Source of the DNA: a virus
Length of the DNA stretch: 64,000 bases
IMG/VR virus record: IMGVR_UViG_3300024308_000027
Coordinates: 16,835-80,834 of that record
Strand: one strand, 5' to 3'
The notes under the pieces are model-generated. The model searched no databases. It saw only the letters and a program-made list of their open reading frames with translations, and had not been told where the DNA came from. Shown here piece after piece: positions 47,239 through 55,436 of this stretch; the first letter of the stretch is position 1; every line of letters starts with the position of its first letter. The position numbers and the translations under genes are program-made.

Positions 47239-48501
47239 ATGCTTAAAGATTTTCGTATGCCTCTGGACGCCCGTGAATTTTCACGTATTAAAGAATTAAA
47301 TCACAAAGGAAAATTAAAGAGAATATTTTGTGTAAAAAGCGAAATGATGTTTAGAATAACTTTATTTCCAGAAGTTGCTGCATTCATCAATGAGGCAGTA
47401 AATTCCGAAACAATGATGCGAACACTTATAGATCTCCCTGATGAATTTTCGTATCCAGCCGATATGTACAAATTAAACTATTTTGACTGTGACGAGTCTC
47501 ATGATTTAGCCCATAGTTTAGAGAGATTTTTAAAGAAAATTTTAAATTTCGAGTTAGGAGTGCAACTGGAAAATGTGTACAAGACGGCAATAGCTTATGT
47601 TAAAGCTTGTTGGTCTAAGCCTCCATACAGTTTTTTAGCATCTTTGGATTCAGATCCAGATCCTGATTCAGTCGAAGATAAATACACTGAAATAAAACTT
47701 ATTATTCTACATAGAATAGTTGCTCTATACATGGGTAAGATAAGTGAATTTCTAGTGGATAATAGAAAATCTAAATTAACAAAATTACAAAAACTATTTC
47801 TGGAAAATTATTTTTTTATTAATGGTATGTTAGATGCCGGACTAAGAATGTACAATGCTTATCCAGATAAAACACGCGCTGTCATGTCTTTCAGTGAAGT
47901 GAGTTTTAAAAATAGTGTTTTTAATGAAAAAACTATTAAAACTTTAAAGGATAAAATTGGTTCGCTTCGGTTTAAAATCAAAAAACAACGCGATCAAATG
48001 TCTGACTGGTTTAGTCTTTTCTTAGATAGTTACATTCAACATTTAAGCAGAATTAATATCGCAAGTTTTTACGAATACGATCCTGTTGATTTGGGTGCTT
48101 ACATAATAAGTCCAAGTGCTGAAGTAATAAGCTCAAATGTTTATACTGAATTGACAAAAGCTATACCTTTTTTCTTCAATAACCGCGATTTTAAGGAAGT
48201 AGAGGCTCAAGTTTTTTATGGGTGTTCTAATAAATCGATGCGCGGTGAACTGGACTATTGTTTGGAATACAGAGAAGCTGAGGAGAAATGTCATTGGACG
48301 GCAGACGAAGAATATGAGTATGCAGATTTTGGAACAATAATGTATGAAACCGAGCTGCCTTCTCACATATATCTATCCAAAAAAGATAGTGCTGAAGTGT
48401 TATGTATAACATCATATAACGGAAGATATTATTGTGATTTCTTCAAGTTAAGTGCTGATAAAAAATCTAAATTGAACCTCCAACCAGTCTTGCTTTACTA
48501 A
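47239..48501 (+). CDS. unknown protein, 420 aa, possible independent cargo gene
   Basis: AAGGAAACAAGT precedes the ATG. Helical in its first 270 residues with an acidic insert SLDSDPDPDSVEDKY near 140, and a Cys/Trp/Glu-rich stretch EAEEKCHWTADEEYEYADFG near 350. Its codon use looks more A/T-rich (many ATA, AAA, TTT) than neighbours, and it has the longest upstream gap with a possible own promoter. Together this suggests a later acquisition. Not recognised. Confidence 0.78.
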   Translation: MLKDFRMPLDAREFSRIKELNHKGKLKRIFCVKSEMMFRITLFPEVAAFINEAVNSETMMRTLIDLPDEFSYPADMYKLNYFDCDESHDLAHSLERFLKKILNFELGVQLENVYKTAIAYVKACWSKPPYSFLASLDSDPDPDSVEDKYTEIKLIILHRIVALYMGKISEFLVDNRKSKLTKLQKLFLENYFFINGMLDAGLRMYNAYPDKTRAVMSFSEVSFKNSVFNEKTIKTLKDKIGSLRFKIKKQRDQMSDWFSLFLDSYIQHLSRINIASFYEYDPVDLGAYIISPSAEVISSNVYTELTKAIPFFFNNRDFKEVEAQVFYGCSNKSMRGELDYCLEYREAEEKCHWTADEEYEYADFGTIMYETELPSHIYLSKKDSAEVLCITSYNGRYYCDFFKLSADKKSKLNLQPVLLY

Positions 48502-48521
48502 ATACCCTAGAGGACAATAGA

Positions 48522-49121
48522 ATGACTGATGTATTTTTGAAAATGAATTTACCTTCATCGCTTCAAGAAATTCTTGAAGCCACTGATTACGAAGGTTCAG
48601 CAATGTTGGACATACTTAAGCAAGGTATGTCTCAAATTGATCCAAGGCTTTCTCTGGCAAACCGTACAATTTTGGTTTGTGAAGGTATTCGCTACAATCC
48701 ATACAAGCCTGAACTGCGAAAAAGTTTGGCATGTTTTACTTTTACAGGCCATGAAGTTTGTGCTTACGGTGAAAAACAAAAAGATGGTACTTTCGATATT
48801 CGTGATGAATTCGCAAGACTTACCATTCAAAAATTTGCTGATCCTCAGTTGGTAGCAATGCTTATTCACTCGTTCACTTACAAAGACATTGCATATACTC
48901 AGCAAGAGCCTTCATGTAATGTGAGTACAAAAGTTTATTCACCTTTGTACGAAATGGTGTTTGAACGTGTAAATCATTGCGTGTTATTTGATGATGACAA
49001 ACGGCCACAACAGGTCATTCATTACTATCACCCATTTATTTATTTGGGTGGTAATAAATCAGCCGAACTCTTGCATCAAAAAGTTGGCAGTTCTTTCCGT
49101 GAAATGATGGCGAATCGTTAA
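48522..49121 (+). CDS. unknown protein, 199 aa
   Basis: GAGGACAATAGA precedes the ATG. Mixed alpha/beta with Cys scattered through strands (TILVCEGIRYNPY, LACFTFTGHEVCAYGEKQ) and an aromatic VIHYYHPFIYLGG segment. Soluble. Not recognised. Confidence 0.78.
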   Translation: MTDVFLKMNLPSSLQEILEATDYEGSAMLDILKQGMSQIDPRLSLANRTILVCEGIRYNPYKPELRKSLACFTFTGHEVCAYGEKQKDGTFDIRDEFARLTIQKFADPQLVAMLIHSFTYKDIAYTQQEPSCNVSTKVYSPLYEMVFERVNHCVLFDDDKRPQQVIHYYHPFIYLGGNKSAELLHQKVGSSFREMMANR

Positions 49122-49129
49122 GGAGATTT

Positions 49130-49432
49130 ATGAGCGAACAAGTTAAAATAACTGATCTAAAAAGTTGGTGGGCGGCATTAACAGATCATGTGCTTCCGAA
49201 TCTGGAAGAATATAAAAAGATCAAAAGTATTCGCCACCATGTTGTTGAAGTTCAACGCTTAGGTGCAGAAATTAAAGCAGCCAATTCTTACACCAAAGAA
49301 AAAGCTCTTGAGATTTCACAAGCATTACATGGAGTCTGGTTTTACGCGCCCGACAATCCTTCAATGTTTGATATGCCTTGCTGGTTTATCATTTGCGATT
49401 TATGCTCTGAAAACTGGGTGATTCACGAGTAG
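49130..49432 (+). CDS. conserved-looking small protein, 100 aa
   Basis: AAGGAGATTT precedes the ATG. Helical, ending ALHGVWFYAPDNPSMFDMPC then FIICDLCSENW. The W..xPDNxS...P...xCDLCSE pattern recalls short phage hypotheticals that I cannot name. Followed by hairpin H6. Confidence 0.74.
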   Translation: MSEQVKITDLKSWWAALTDHVLPNLEEYKKIKSIRHHVVEVQRLGAEIKAANSYTKEKALEISQALHGVWFYAPDNPSMFDMPCWFIICDLCSENWVIHE

Positions 49433-49442
49433 TTTATTTCTA

Positions 49443-49465
49443 GCAGACATTTTGTAAGTGTCTGC
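49443..49465 (+). other. intergenic hairpin H6 of the wobble-stem family
   Basis: Arms GCAGACATTT and AAGTGTCTGC, loop TGT. Pairs 7-9 are A-T, T-G, T-A. Outer stem matches H5 except that pair 4 is G-C instead of G-T. It lies 35 nt before the ATG at 49500, and no T-tract follows. Confidence 0.77.
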
Positions 49466-49499
49466 GCTGAAGTAAATTGTTTCAATAAAGAGAGGATAT

Positions 49500-50222
49500 A
49501 TGAAAAAGTTTGACATTCAATTGGCTATGGCCGGACATCCTGTTGTTACATTGGACGGTCGTAAAGTAACAGATTTTAAAATCGAATTTCCAAAGGCTCC
49601 GCAAAATTTTGCGGAAGCACGAGACACTGAAAATTATACTCAGGGTATTTCAGCTGTCATTCACAATCCAACAGGTCAGCACCGCTACAAATTTTATTTT
49701 GATGGTACTGCTCATTTGTATGGTGGAACAACTTTATCGGATTTGCAAATGGCAGATACTTCGGAAATTAAACCAGTTTCTAATAAGCCTGTGCCAGCTG
49801 AACCAGTTTCACTTATAGAACTAATGAGTTCTTTTGTGCGCTTACGTATAGACTATAAGTTTTGGCAATTGCGTGAAGTTGATCAGGATTCTCCGCAACT
49901 AGCTGTAATGAACTTCGCAAGCGGTTCTGAAAAACTTGTGTTAACAAGTAAAATGGTTGAAGTATCTTTGCTTGTTAAAGCAGATTTGTCTGAAAAGATC
50001 TCAGCGCTGATTTACCTCAGCGTACAAAAAACGGACTTTATTCGTGAGATCGCCCACGATGTCTGGAACAAAGATCGCTGGTATTCGGAAATGGATGAAG
50101 TTTACGAATTTCTTAACAACAAAAAGTTGTCGGTTATTGCAATTCGTTTACCTACAGGCAATCCAAAATTTGTTATTGAAGTTCAGTTGACTAAGGAGGG
50201 CGATTTATGCCAATTACCTTAA
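49500..50222 (+). CDS. unknown protein with a phage-type N-terminal FDIxxAxAGxPVVTLDGR motif, 240 aa
   Basis: AGAGAGGATAT precedes the ATG. The opening KKFDIQLAMAGHPVVTLDGR and later YFDGTAHLYGG match a small beta domain I recall at the N-terminus of many phage hypotheticals. Residues 100-240 form a second, helix/strand domain. Overlaps the next gene by 16 nt. Function unknown. Confidence 0.76.
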   Translation: MKKFDIQLAMAGHPVVTLDGRKVTDFKIEFPKAPQNFAEARDTENYTQGISAVIHNPTGQHRYKFYFDGTAHLYGGTTLSDLQMADTSEIKPVSNKPVPAEPVSLIELMSSFVRLRIDYKFWQLREVDQDSPQLAVMNFASGSEKLVLTSKMVEVSLLVKADLSEKISALIYLSVQKTDFIREIAHDVWNKDRWYSEMDEVYEFLNNKKLSVIAIRLPTGNPKFVIEVQLTKEGDLCQLP

Positions 50223-50677
50223 CACCAGTTCTTGAAGTCATTTATCAGCAAGAGCGCCTGAAACCACGGCTTCAAAAAGTTGTGAATTATTTTGCTGCTT
50301 TAAAGGCGCAACGACCAATACACATTTACGAGATTTATTTAGCGTATGCTGGTGAATGTGGCAGCCCTTTCAAACCGCGTGAGTACACAACAAGTCATGC
50401 GGAAGTCCGATTGATTGCAAGTCTTTTGCATGAAGGTATTGTAGGTCAACGCTTTTGGCCAACAGATATTTTAAAGTTCGTTGGGCCAGAAGAAAACGCA
50501 GAAAAGTTTGCGATTGTAAATGGCGAGTATATGAAAAAACTTATGACCAATCATATCAACAAAGAATTGGTTCCGTTTGTTCCTGATGCTCATTACTTGC
50601 TGTTCAACAATCAGTTTTATTGGCCTGTAGATAACAAAGAAGCTGATGCGTTTTACACACGTTGGCTTGACGTATAG
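50207..50677 (+). CDS. unknown protein, 156 aa
   Basis: AAGGAGGGCGATTT inside the end of the previous gene precedes the ATG, so overlapping translation is likely. Helical, with PFKPREYTTSHAEVRLIASLLHEG reading (in pieces) like a winged-helix segment, but too weak to assign. Not recognised. Confidence 0.74.
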   Translation: MPITLTPVLEVIYQQERLKPRLQKVVNYFAALKAQRPIHIYEIYLAYAGECGSPFKPREYTTSHAEVRLIASLLHEGIVGQRFWPTDILKFVGPEENAEKFAIVNGEYMKKLMTNHINKELVPFVPDAHYLLFNNQFYWPVDNKEADAFYTRWLDV

Positions 50678-50686
50678 GAGATTCAA

Positions 50687-51142
50687 GTGAACGAAAGGAT
50701 TGAAAATTTTAGGCAGCTGATAATGGCAAAAGTAAAGGAACATAAAGACCTTGAATTTTGTGAAGCTTTTGGCCGTATGAATGTTGTAGGAAAAATATTG
50801 CCAAACAATTGTTGCTTTGACGAAGAGGTGACTGAAAGTTTGTTACCTATTCCCGAAGATTTTGATATAGGTGCGAAAAGAATCCAAGGTATGTACGATC
50901 AGATCTCGCATATTTTTAGCAAAGAAGAAATCTTGGTTATCTTTGCGGCAACCGGAGTCTTTCAAGGAATAATATCTGCACTAAATGGACTCAAGGCAAA
51001 AGAGGGTATACGTTATCTTCGTGAAAGTTTTAACGTAAGTAACAATGCTTTTACTGTGACAGCTTACACGGATATTATTGTGGATGATGTTCGCACCTGT
51101 GCTTTTGTAAGTTTCAGAATACCAAAACCAACTTTTAATTAG
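50687..51142 (+). CDS. unknown protein, 151 aa, GTG start
   Basis: GTG start with AGGAG 6 nt upstream; the next in-frame ATG loses 12 residues and has a poorer site. Helical N- and C-terminal parts around an ILVIFAATGVFQGIISAL hydrophobic segment that could be a buried helix. Not recognised. Confidence 0.75.
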   Translation: MNERIENFRQLIMAKVKEHKDLEFCEAFGRMNVVGKILPNNCCFDEEVTESLLPIPEDFDIGAKRIQGMYDQISHIFSKEEILVIFAATGVFQGIISALNGLKAKEGIRYLRESFNVSNNAFTVTAYTDIIVDDVRTCAFVSFRIPKPTFN

Positions 51143-51151
51143 GAGAACGAA

Positions 51152-51637
51152 ATGTTCAAACCAGATGCTTTAGCTCCAAAAACAAATTTGACATTGGCCG
51201 ATTTATTGGCTGAATTGGATAAACAATTTCAGGGTAAAGTTGAGGCCGGATGGTTTATCAACTGGCATCCAGACCATATCTACCTTCAGCTGGATCTGTA
51301 CAAAGATTTTGGCAGCGCGTTATTTGTGTTACGTGAAAAAGTCAAAGCCCATTATCTATCCTTGGGTTGGGTCAAAGTTACTGTAACGACTTCAGGTGAA
51401 AAAGGTGAACGTGAAGGAATTATTAATATCACGCTTTGGAAAACTTTGGAAGAAGAACCGACAGCAAAGATTGACAGAGCAACGGCACGACTTCAAGCCG
51501 AAGGAAAGTTGCTGGCAGAAGTAAATGACATAAAAGCTGCTTTATCTGGAATGCAAATTCATCGGACTCAACAAAAAGAGTTTGATATTATTTGTCTGTC
51601 GTTGGCGAATATTGAAACGATTGCAAAAACTATCTAA
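51152..51637 (+). CDS. unknown protein with a GW-type domain, 161 aa
   Basis: AGGAGAACGAA precedes the ATG. REKVKAHYLSLGWVKVTV and IINITLWK parallel the domain at 45393. Helical C-terminus (KIDRATARLQAEGKLLAEV). Function unknown. Confidence 0.76.
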   Translation: MFKPDALAPKTNLTLADLLAELDKQFQGKVEAGWFINWHPDHIYLQLDLYKDFGSALFVLREKVKAHYLSLGWVKVTVTTSGEKGEREGIINITLWKTLEEEPTAKIDRATARLQAEGKLLAEVNDIKAALSGMQIHRTQQKEFDIICLSLANIETIAKTI

Positions 51638-51647
51638 GGTGGTTTGT

Positions 51648-52130
51648 ATGCTTGATGTTTTGAGAAGTGCTTGCATTATAAGTGGAACTCCAATTTTCCC
51701 TATAGGTAAGAAAACGGAAAAGCGAATCTATAGGGTGCTTGGTGACACAGAAATTTGGCCTTTGTTTGAAAGCTATGTTAATGTACGGCATAAATTTCTT
51801 GCCAGATGGAAAGGTCTGAATCATGCAGTTGCCTGTAAGCTAATGGAAGTTGCTTATTCAGATAAGATTGATCAAGTGACTGCGAATCGTCTTGCGGATT
51901 TAGCTGAATACCTTATGGACGTTAAATTTTGCGGCTACGAAAGTTTACCGCCAGCGCCACTACTTGATTCTAAAGATGTTATGTCGTTGGATAAGCTTTT
52001 GAAAAAAGTTGGTGTTAAAGTAAATTTGATAGAGTATGTTGGTTCTTATGAAACCGAATGGAATAAATTAAACGGCGAATTGCGAAACTTAGAGCAAAAG
52101 CTTTTAGAGTTCAGAAGAAATGCAGGTTAG
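51648..52130 (+). CDS. unknown helical protein, 160 aa
   Basis: Start at 51648 follows TAAGGTGGTTTGT; upstream in-frame starts overlap the previous gene. Predicted helical throughout, with a short PPAPLLDSKD linker near residue 105 and a charged C-terminal helix. Not recognised. Confidence 0.76.
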   Translation: MLDVLRSACIISGTPIFPIGKKTEKRIYRVLGDTEIWPLFESYVNVRHKFLARWKGLNHAVACKLMEVAYSDKIDQVTANRLADLAEYLMDVKFCGYESLPPAPLLDSKDVMSLDKLLKKVGVKVNLIEYVGSYETEWNKLNGELRNLEQKLLEFRRNAG

Positions 52131-52142
52131 AAGGAGACAGAA

Positions 52143-52343
52143 ATGAGTGAATTTTTATTTCTGCTTCTTTTTCTGTTATTCTGGTTTGGTTCTGGAATAC
52201 TCGCTGTAATTATTATGCCGAAGGAAGAATTTTTCGATGTAAAAGGTACTGAACTTTTTAGGTTGGAATGTATTCTTCTTGTTCTGCTTGGGCCGTTCGC
52301 ACTAATACACGCGATGGACAGGTGTTTAAAAGTAAAAAGATAG
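52143..52343 (+). CDS. small membrane protein, 66 aa, two transmembrane helices
   Basis: AAGGAGACAGAA precedes the ATG. Helices at 4-25 (FLFLLLFLLFWFGSGILAVI) and 40-58 (LECILLVLLGPFALIHAM), basic C-terminus KVKR, so both ends are probably cytoplasmic. Function unknown. Confidence 0.76.
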   Translation: MSEFLFLLLFLLFWFGSGILAVIIMPKEEFFDVKGTELFRLECILLVLLGPFALIHAMDRCLKVKR

Positions 52344-52353
52344 AGAGGATATT

Positions 52354-53472
52354 ATGGAAATTAAAGTAGGTCAAGTTTATCATTTACGTCCACAGTTTTC
52401 TGTTGGATCTCCAGTAATCACCGTTACTGAAATTTTTCACGGGCAATTCCGTGCCGAAGAATTAGATGGGGCTTTCTATACAGATCTGCTGACTGACAAA
52501 TATTTTGTTCAGCATCGTGATCCAAAAACCGGCGAAACGCTGCGCGAACTTTTTGATCGTTTGCGTTTTGAATTCAGCACATACGCTGAAGATTCAGGTT
52601 CCGGCTATTGTGGTATGAGCTTTAACGAATGGTTAGATTGGCTGGCCGCGAAAAAGTCTATCACTCAGGAAGTAGCTGACAATCATAAAGAACGGATTGT
52701 GCGTGATCCGAATGTAGATCCGCGTGAAGCAGAAAAACGGGTTTCTAAATACAAAAACTATATGATGTTGGATTGTGCTACAGCGCTTTGCCTTCATCTG
52801 ATAGAAAATGGCCCGTTGAAAACTACGTCAATGGAAAAGCTTTTGGCCGCAAGTAAATCACGCACGGCTATACGCAAAGAACTTACACAGCTTTGCATGA
52901 ATTCAGCGGGTGATCGTTTTATGATTCGTGCTGGCTCACGTAAGAACAAACGTAAGTTAGAAAAGCACGAACTTAAATTAATAAAGCGCAATGTTCGTAA
53001 TGTTGATGCAGCTGGTCGTGCGCGTACAGCCAAACTTTGGGCCATGCAAAATGCAACACACTTTTACCGTTATTTTTATTACAAACTTTTAATGCAGCGT
53101 GATTGCGTTAAATTGCTGACACGACTCAATGTTACTATTGAGCGTTATGTAGCAAAGGCCGAGGCTAAAGAAATCGAAAATCCAATGTTTGTTAGTAACA
53201 AAGGCGGTAAAAGCATTCGTGGTAACACGCATCTGGCCTCTATGCTAATTCAGGACATGAATCACTTTAATTGTGATCACAATTCTTGCGTTAAAGAACT
53301 TTTGGATAACGCAGAAGAAGTTATCAACAGCGATCAAATGAAATTGCTGACGGCAAGAGAACGTGATTACGTAATGGTGAAAATTCAGGACATCGAAGAA
53401 AGTGTTCGTGTTCTGAAAGAGTGCGGAAAAACGGTCAAGAAAATGATTGTTGGTCTGCTAGAAATCAAGTAG
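52354..53472 (+). CDS. unknown basic protein, 372 aa
   Basis: AGAGAGGATATT precedes the ATG. N-terminal small barrel-like part (IKVGQVYHLRP), then a helical, strongly basic core (GSRKNKRKLEKHELKLIKRNVRN) that could bind nucleic acid, and helical C-terminal third with three Cys. Followed by a hairpin. Not recognised. Confidence 0.8.
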   Translation: MEIKVGQVYHLRPQFSVGSPVITVTEIFHGQFRAEELDGAFYTDLLTDKYFVQHRDPKTGETLRELFDRLRFEFSTYAEDSGSGYCGMSFNEWLDWLAAKKSITQEVADNHKERIVRDPNVDPREAEKRVSKYKNYMMLDCATALCLHLIENGPLKTTSMEKLLAASKSRTAIRKELTQLCMNSAGDRFMIRAGSRKNKRKLEKHELKLIKRNVRNVDAAGRARTAKLWAMQNATHFYRYFYYKLLMQRDCVKLLTRLNVTIERYVAKAEAKEIENPMFVSNKGGKSIRGNTHLASMLIQDMNHFNCDHNSCVKELLDNAEEVINSDQMKLLTARERDYVMVKIQDIEESVRVLKECGKTVKKMIVGLLEIK

Positions 53473-53474
53473 TA

Positions 53475-53493
53475 GGGTGGGAATTTTCCCACC
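53475..53493 (+). terminator. possible terminator hairpin
   Basis: GGTGGG, loop AATTTT, CCCACC, starting 4 nt after the preceding stop. The stem equals that of the thyA terminator, but AATTTGTAC rather than a T-tract follows, so termination may be weak. Confidence 0.5.
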
Positions 53494-53513
53494 AATTTGT
53501 ACAAGAGGATATT

Positions 53514-54110
53514 ATGAAAATATTACAGATGTTACCTAGTCACAGTGAAGTGGATATTTCGTTTATGGAAATGCACGAGAATTTACCACCTTACTTTGAA
53601 AGATCAGTACCTGTAGTGTTGTTCAACATTCTGGACTTTTCTATTCTTAATCATTCATCTAGCTTTGATGAACTGCAAAACAATCTGGCTCAGGCTGCCG
53701 AAAGCTTTATTATTTTCGTGCCGAATGTAAGTTTGAAGTTGGCTCAAAAAGTTTGCGCTATTACAATAGAAGCAATGCTGGTTCCCAGTGTGGAATTTTA
53801 TCATAGCAAAGTGGTATGTAACTCACCAGATCATCCAGATTACAATCTAAGTCTGAACGATCTAGTTGAAAAGACACGCACCAGACTTGTTAATCAGATA
53901 TTAGCTCTGAATACTGTGGATGATTGTTCGGATTTTATGATCGAATATCAAATCACATTGAAGGGTGTTATTAAAGCGTACCAAACTAACGAAAAAGAAG
54001 GCTATCGAATAGATGCGTTCGCAAACTTTTTAGCAAAGTATGGAACTTCTGCTGATTGGGTTTTAGAAATTTTCAAAGATTTTCATATTGGAAATCAATT
54101 TAACCATTAA
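53514..54110 (+). CDS. unknown protein, 198 aa
   Basis: Start at 53514 set by AGAGGATATT; upstream in-frame codons read through the hairpin and previous gene. Hydrophobic strands SVPVVLFNILDFSIL and FIIFVPNVSLKLAQKVC, then helices. The final bases abut ACTGTAAATC copy 5. Not recognised. Confidence 0.78.
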   Translation: MKILQMLPSHSEVDISFMEMHENLPPYFERSVPVVLFNILDFSILNHSSSFDELQNNLAQAAESFIIFVPNVSLKLAQKVCAITIEAMLVPSVEFYHSKVVCNSPDHPDYNLSLNDLVEKTRTRLVNQILALNTVDDCSDFMIEYQITLKGVIKAYQTNEKEGYRIDAFANFLAKYGTSADWVLEIFKDFHIGNQFNH

Positions 54111-54119
54111 CTGTAAATC
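54110..54119 (+). promoter_or_regulatory. ACTGTAAATC element, copy 5
   Basis: The first A is the last base of the preceding TAA stop. 36 nt separate the element from the ATG at 54146, as for copy 3. AT-rich TTTATATAT follows. Confidence 0.55.
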
Positions 54120-54145
54120 AGAGTTTATATATCAGAGGATATTTT

Positions 54146-54790
54146 ATGGACAACGTAGTTTCTATTTCGGTCGGAATTATTCCGCAGCACATGCGTACAA
54201 ACTTGGAATACCCAAAGGATGCAGATCAATATGAAGCATGTGGATTACTTCACATGATTCATCTTAGTTTTTTGATTGAGTATGCTTACACGCACATGCT
54301 GTCAGCGCACATCAAAAAAGATTGTGCATTTCTTCAGGCACTTGAGCCAGACAATTTTGCATATTTACCGAATCACGTTATTGATGTTTTTGATTCCGTT
54401 GATTTTGCGTATATGCCAATGCTAAGCATTTTGTTTGCAGCTTACGTGTGCGATTCTTTGACAGCCAAACAAGTGATGGATCTTTATGCAAAAGCAATTG
54501 ATTTGGATCATGAGTATAGAACAGTAGGTTTTGTTGGTATCGGTGGAAAGGTTCGCAGCCTTGCACAACCAGAGTATTCAATGCTTACTCGCTTTATTTA
54601 TTACACGGCCTTTGGTAAGTTTGAACCAGATCTGTTTGCTGAAACGGATCGTGTAGTTTATTCAGACACGCCATTAACCGAGGCCAAATTAGCTGACGCG
54701 CGTTTTCAAGTGCTGTATTACTACAAACACCAACAGCAAAAGTTTTTATGCCGCAGTGGTTCTGAAAACACATTGGAGATAAGCGAATGA
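54146..54790 (+). CDS. unknown protein, 214 aa
   Basis: AGAGGATATTTT precedes the ATG. Helical, with hydrophobic central segments (YMPMLSILFAAYVCDSL) that are probably buried rather than membrane-spanning, a Gly-rich turn FVGIGGKVRS, and a basic, Lys/Gln-rich C-terminus. Overlaps the next start by 4 nt. Not recognised. Confidence 0.77.
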   Translation: MDNVVSISVGIIPQHMRTNLEYPKDADQYEACGLLHMIHLSFLIEYAYTHMLSAHIKKDCAFLQALEPDNFAYLPNHVIDVFDSVDFAYMPMLSILFAAYVCDSLTAKQVMDLYAKAIDLDHEYRTVGFVGIGGKVRSLAQPEYSMLTRFIYYTAFGKFEPDLFAETDRVVYSDTPLTEAKLADARFQVLYYYKHQQQKFLCRSGSENTLEISE

Positions 54791-55434
54791 GCCGACAAAA
54801 GGAAAATCAGATGCCGCGCAAACTTAAAACAGTTGATTATGTAAAGGTGCAACATTCAGAAGCTGGAATTCTTTTTGAAGTAAAGTTGATGTCTGGTCAA
54901 ACTTTAACTGCCAACACAGAAACTGTGGAAAACCTTGAAATAGTTGATGACAAGATTTTCTCAGTAGGCAACATGATTGCTGGTTTCAAATATTCGGTTG
55001 GTGAAAGTTTGCGTATCGGCACACTTAACGTACAAGGTTCAGGTTTAACTCCGACTGCTGCAATGAATGCTTGGAGAAAAGCTACTCTGGAATGTTCTGA
55101 TGTTGGTATCAAAATTCCGTTTCTGGAATTTGTTGCTGACGCCATTCAGGTAATTGAAAAGAAACACAGCGCTTTAAAAACTTCGTATGCAACTCAGTTA
55201 ATGAACTGCCGTACAAAAGTAGTTGTTGATGGAAATGTCCAAAATGAATGTGAACTTTATTCTTTCCGAGATTTTGTTGAGTTCTATGCTTGTTCTGACA
55301 CTCAGCGGGTTTGGATGGTTTCGCGTTTTTATGTAAGCAGCGGTTATAAAATTTCTAATCCTGTTTTACTTTCCCTGTTTGAAGATTTTGCGGCTACTCG
55401 TGGTTGCAAATACAACGATTATGTTTTGGAGTAA
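54787..55434 (+). CDS. unknown protein, 215 aa
   Basis: Two starts are plausible: ATG 54787 (coupled, TTGGAGATAAGCGA upstream) and ATG 54811 (AAAAGGAAAATCAG upstream). Beta-rich N-terminal 90 residues (YVKVQHSEAGILFEVKLMSG) and a helical rest. Soluble. Not recognised. Confidence 0.76.
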   Translation: MSRQKENQMPRKLKTVDYVKVQHSEAGILFEVKLMSGQTLTANTETVENLEIVDDKIFSVGNMIAGFKYSVGESLRIGTLNVQGSGLTPTAAMNAWRKATLECSDVGIKIPFLEFVADAIQVIEKKHSALKTSYATQLMNCRTKVVVDGNVQNECELYSFRDFVEFYACSDTQRVWMVSRFYVSSGYKISNPVLLSLFEDFAATRGCKYNDYVLE

Positions 55435-55436
55435 CC

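Noticed and set aside
16710-49465. The wobble-stem hairpins as ordinary intrinsic terminators
   Set aside because: None of H1-H6 is followed by a T-tract, the stems are A/T-containing with an invariant internal wobble, and real terminators here look different (GC-rich stem plus T run).
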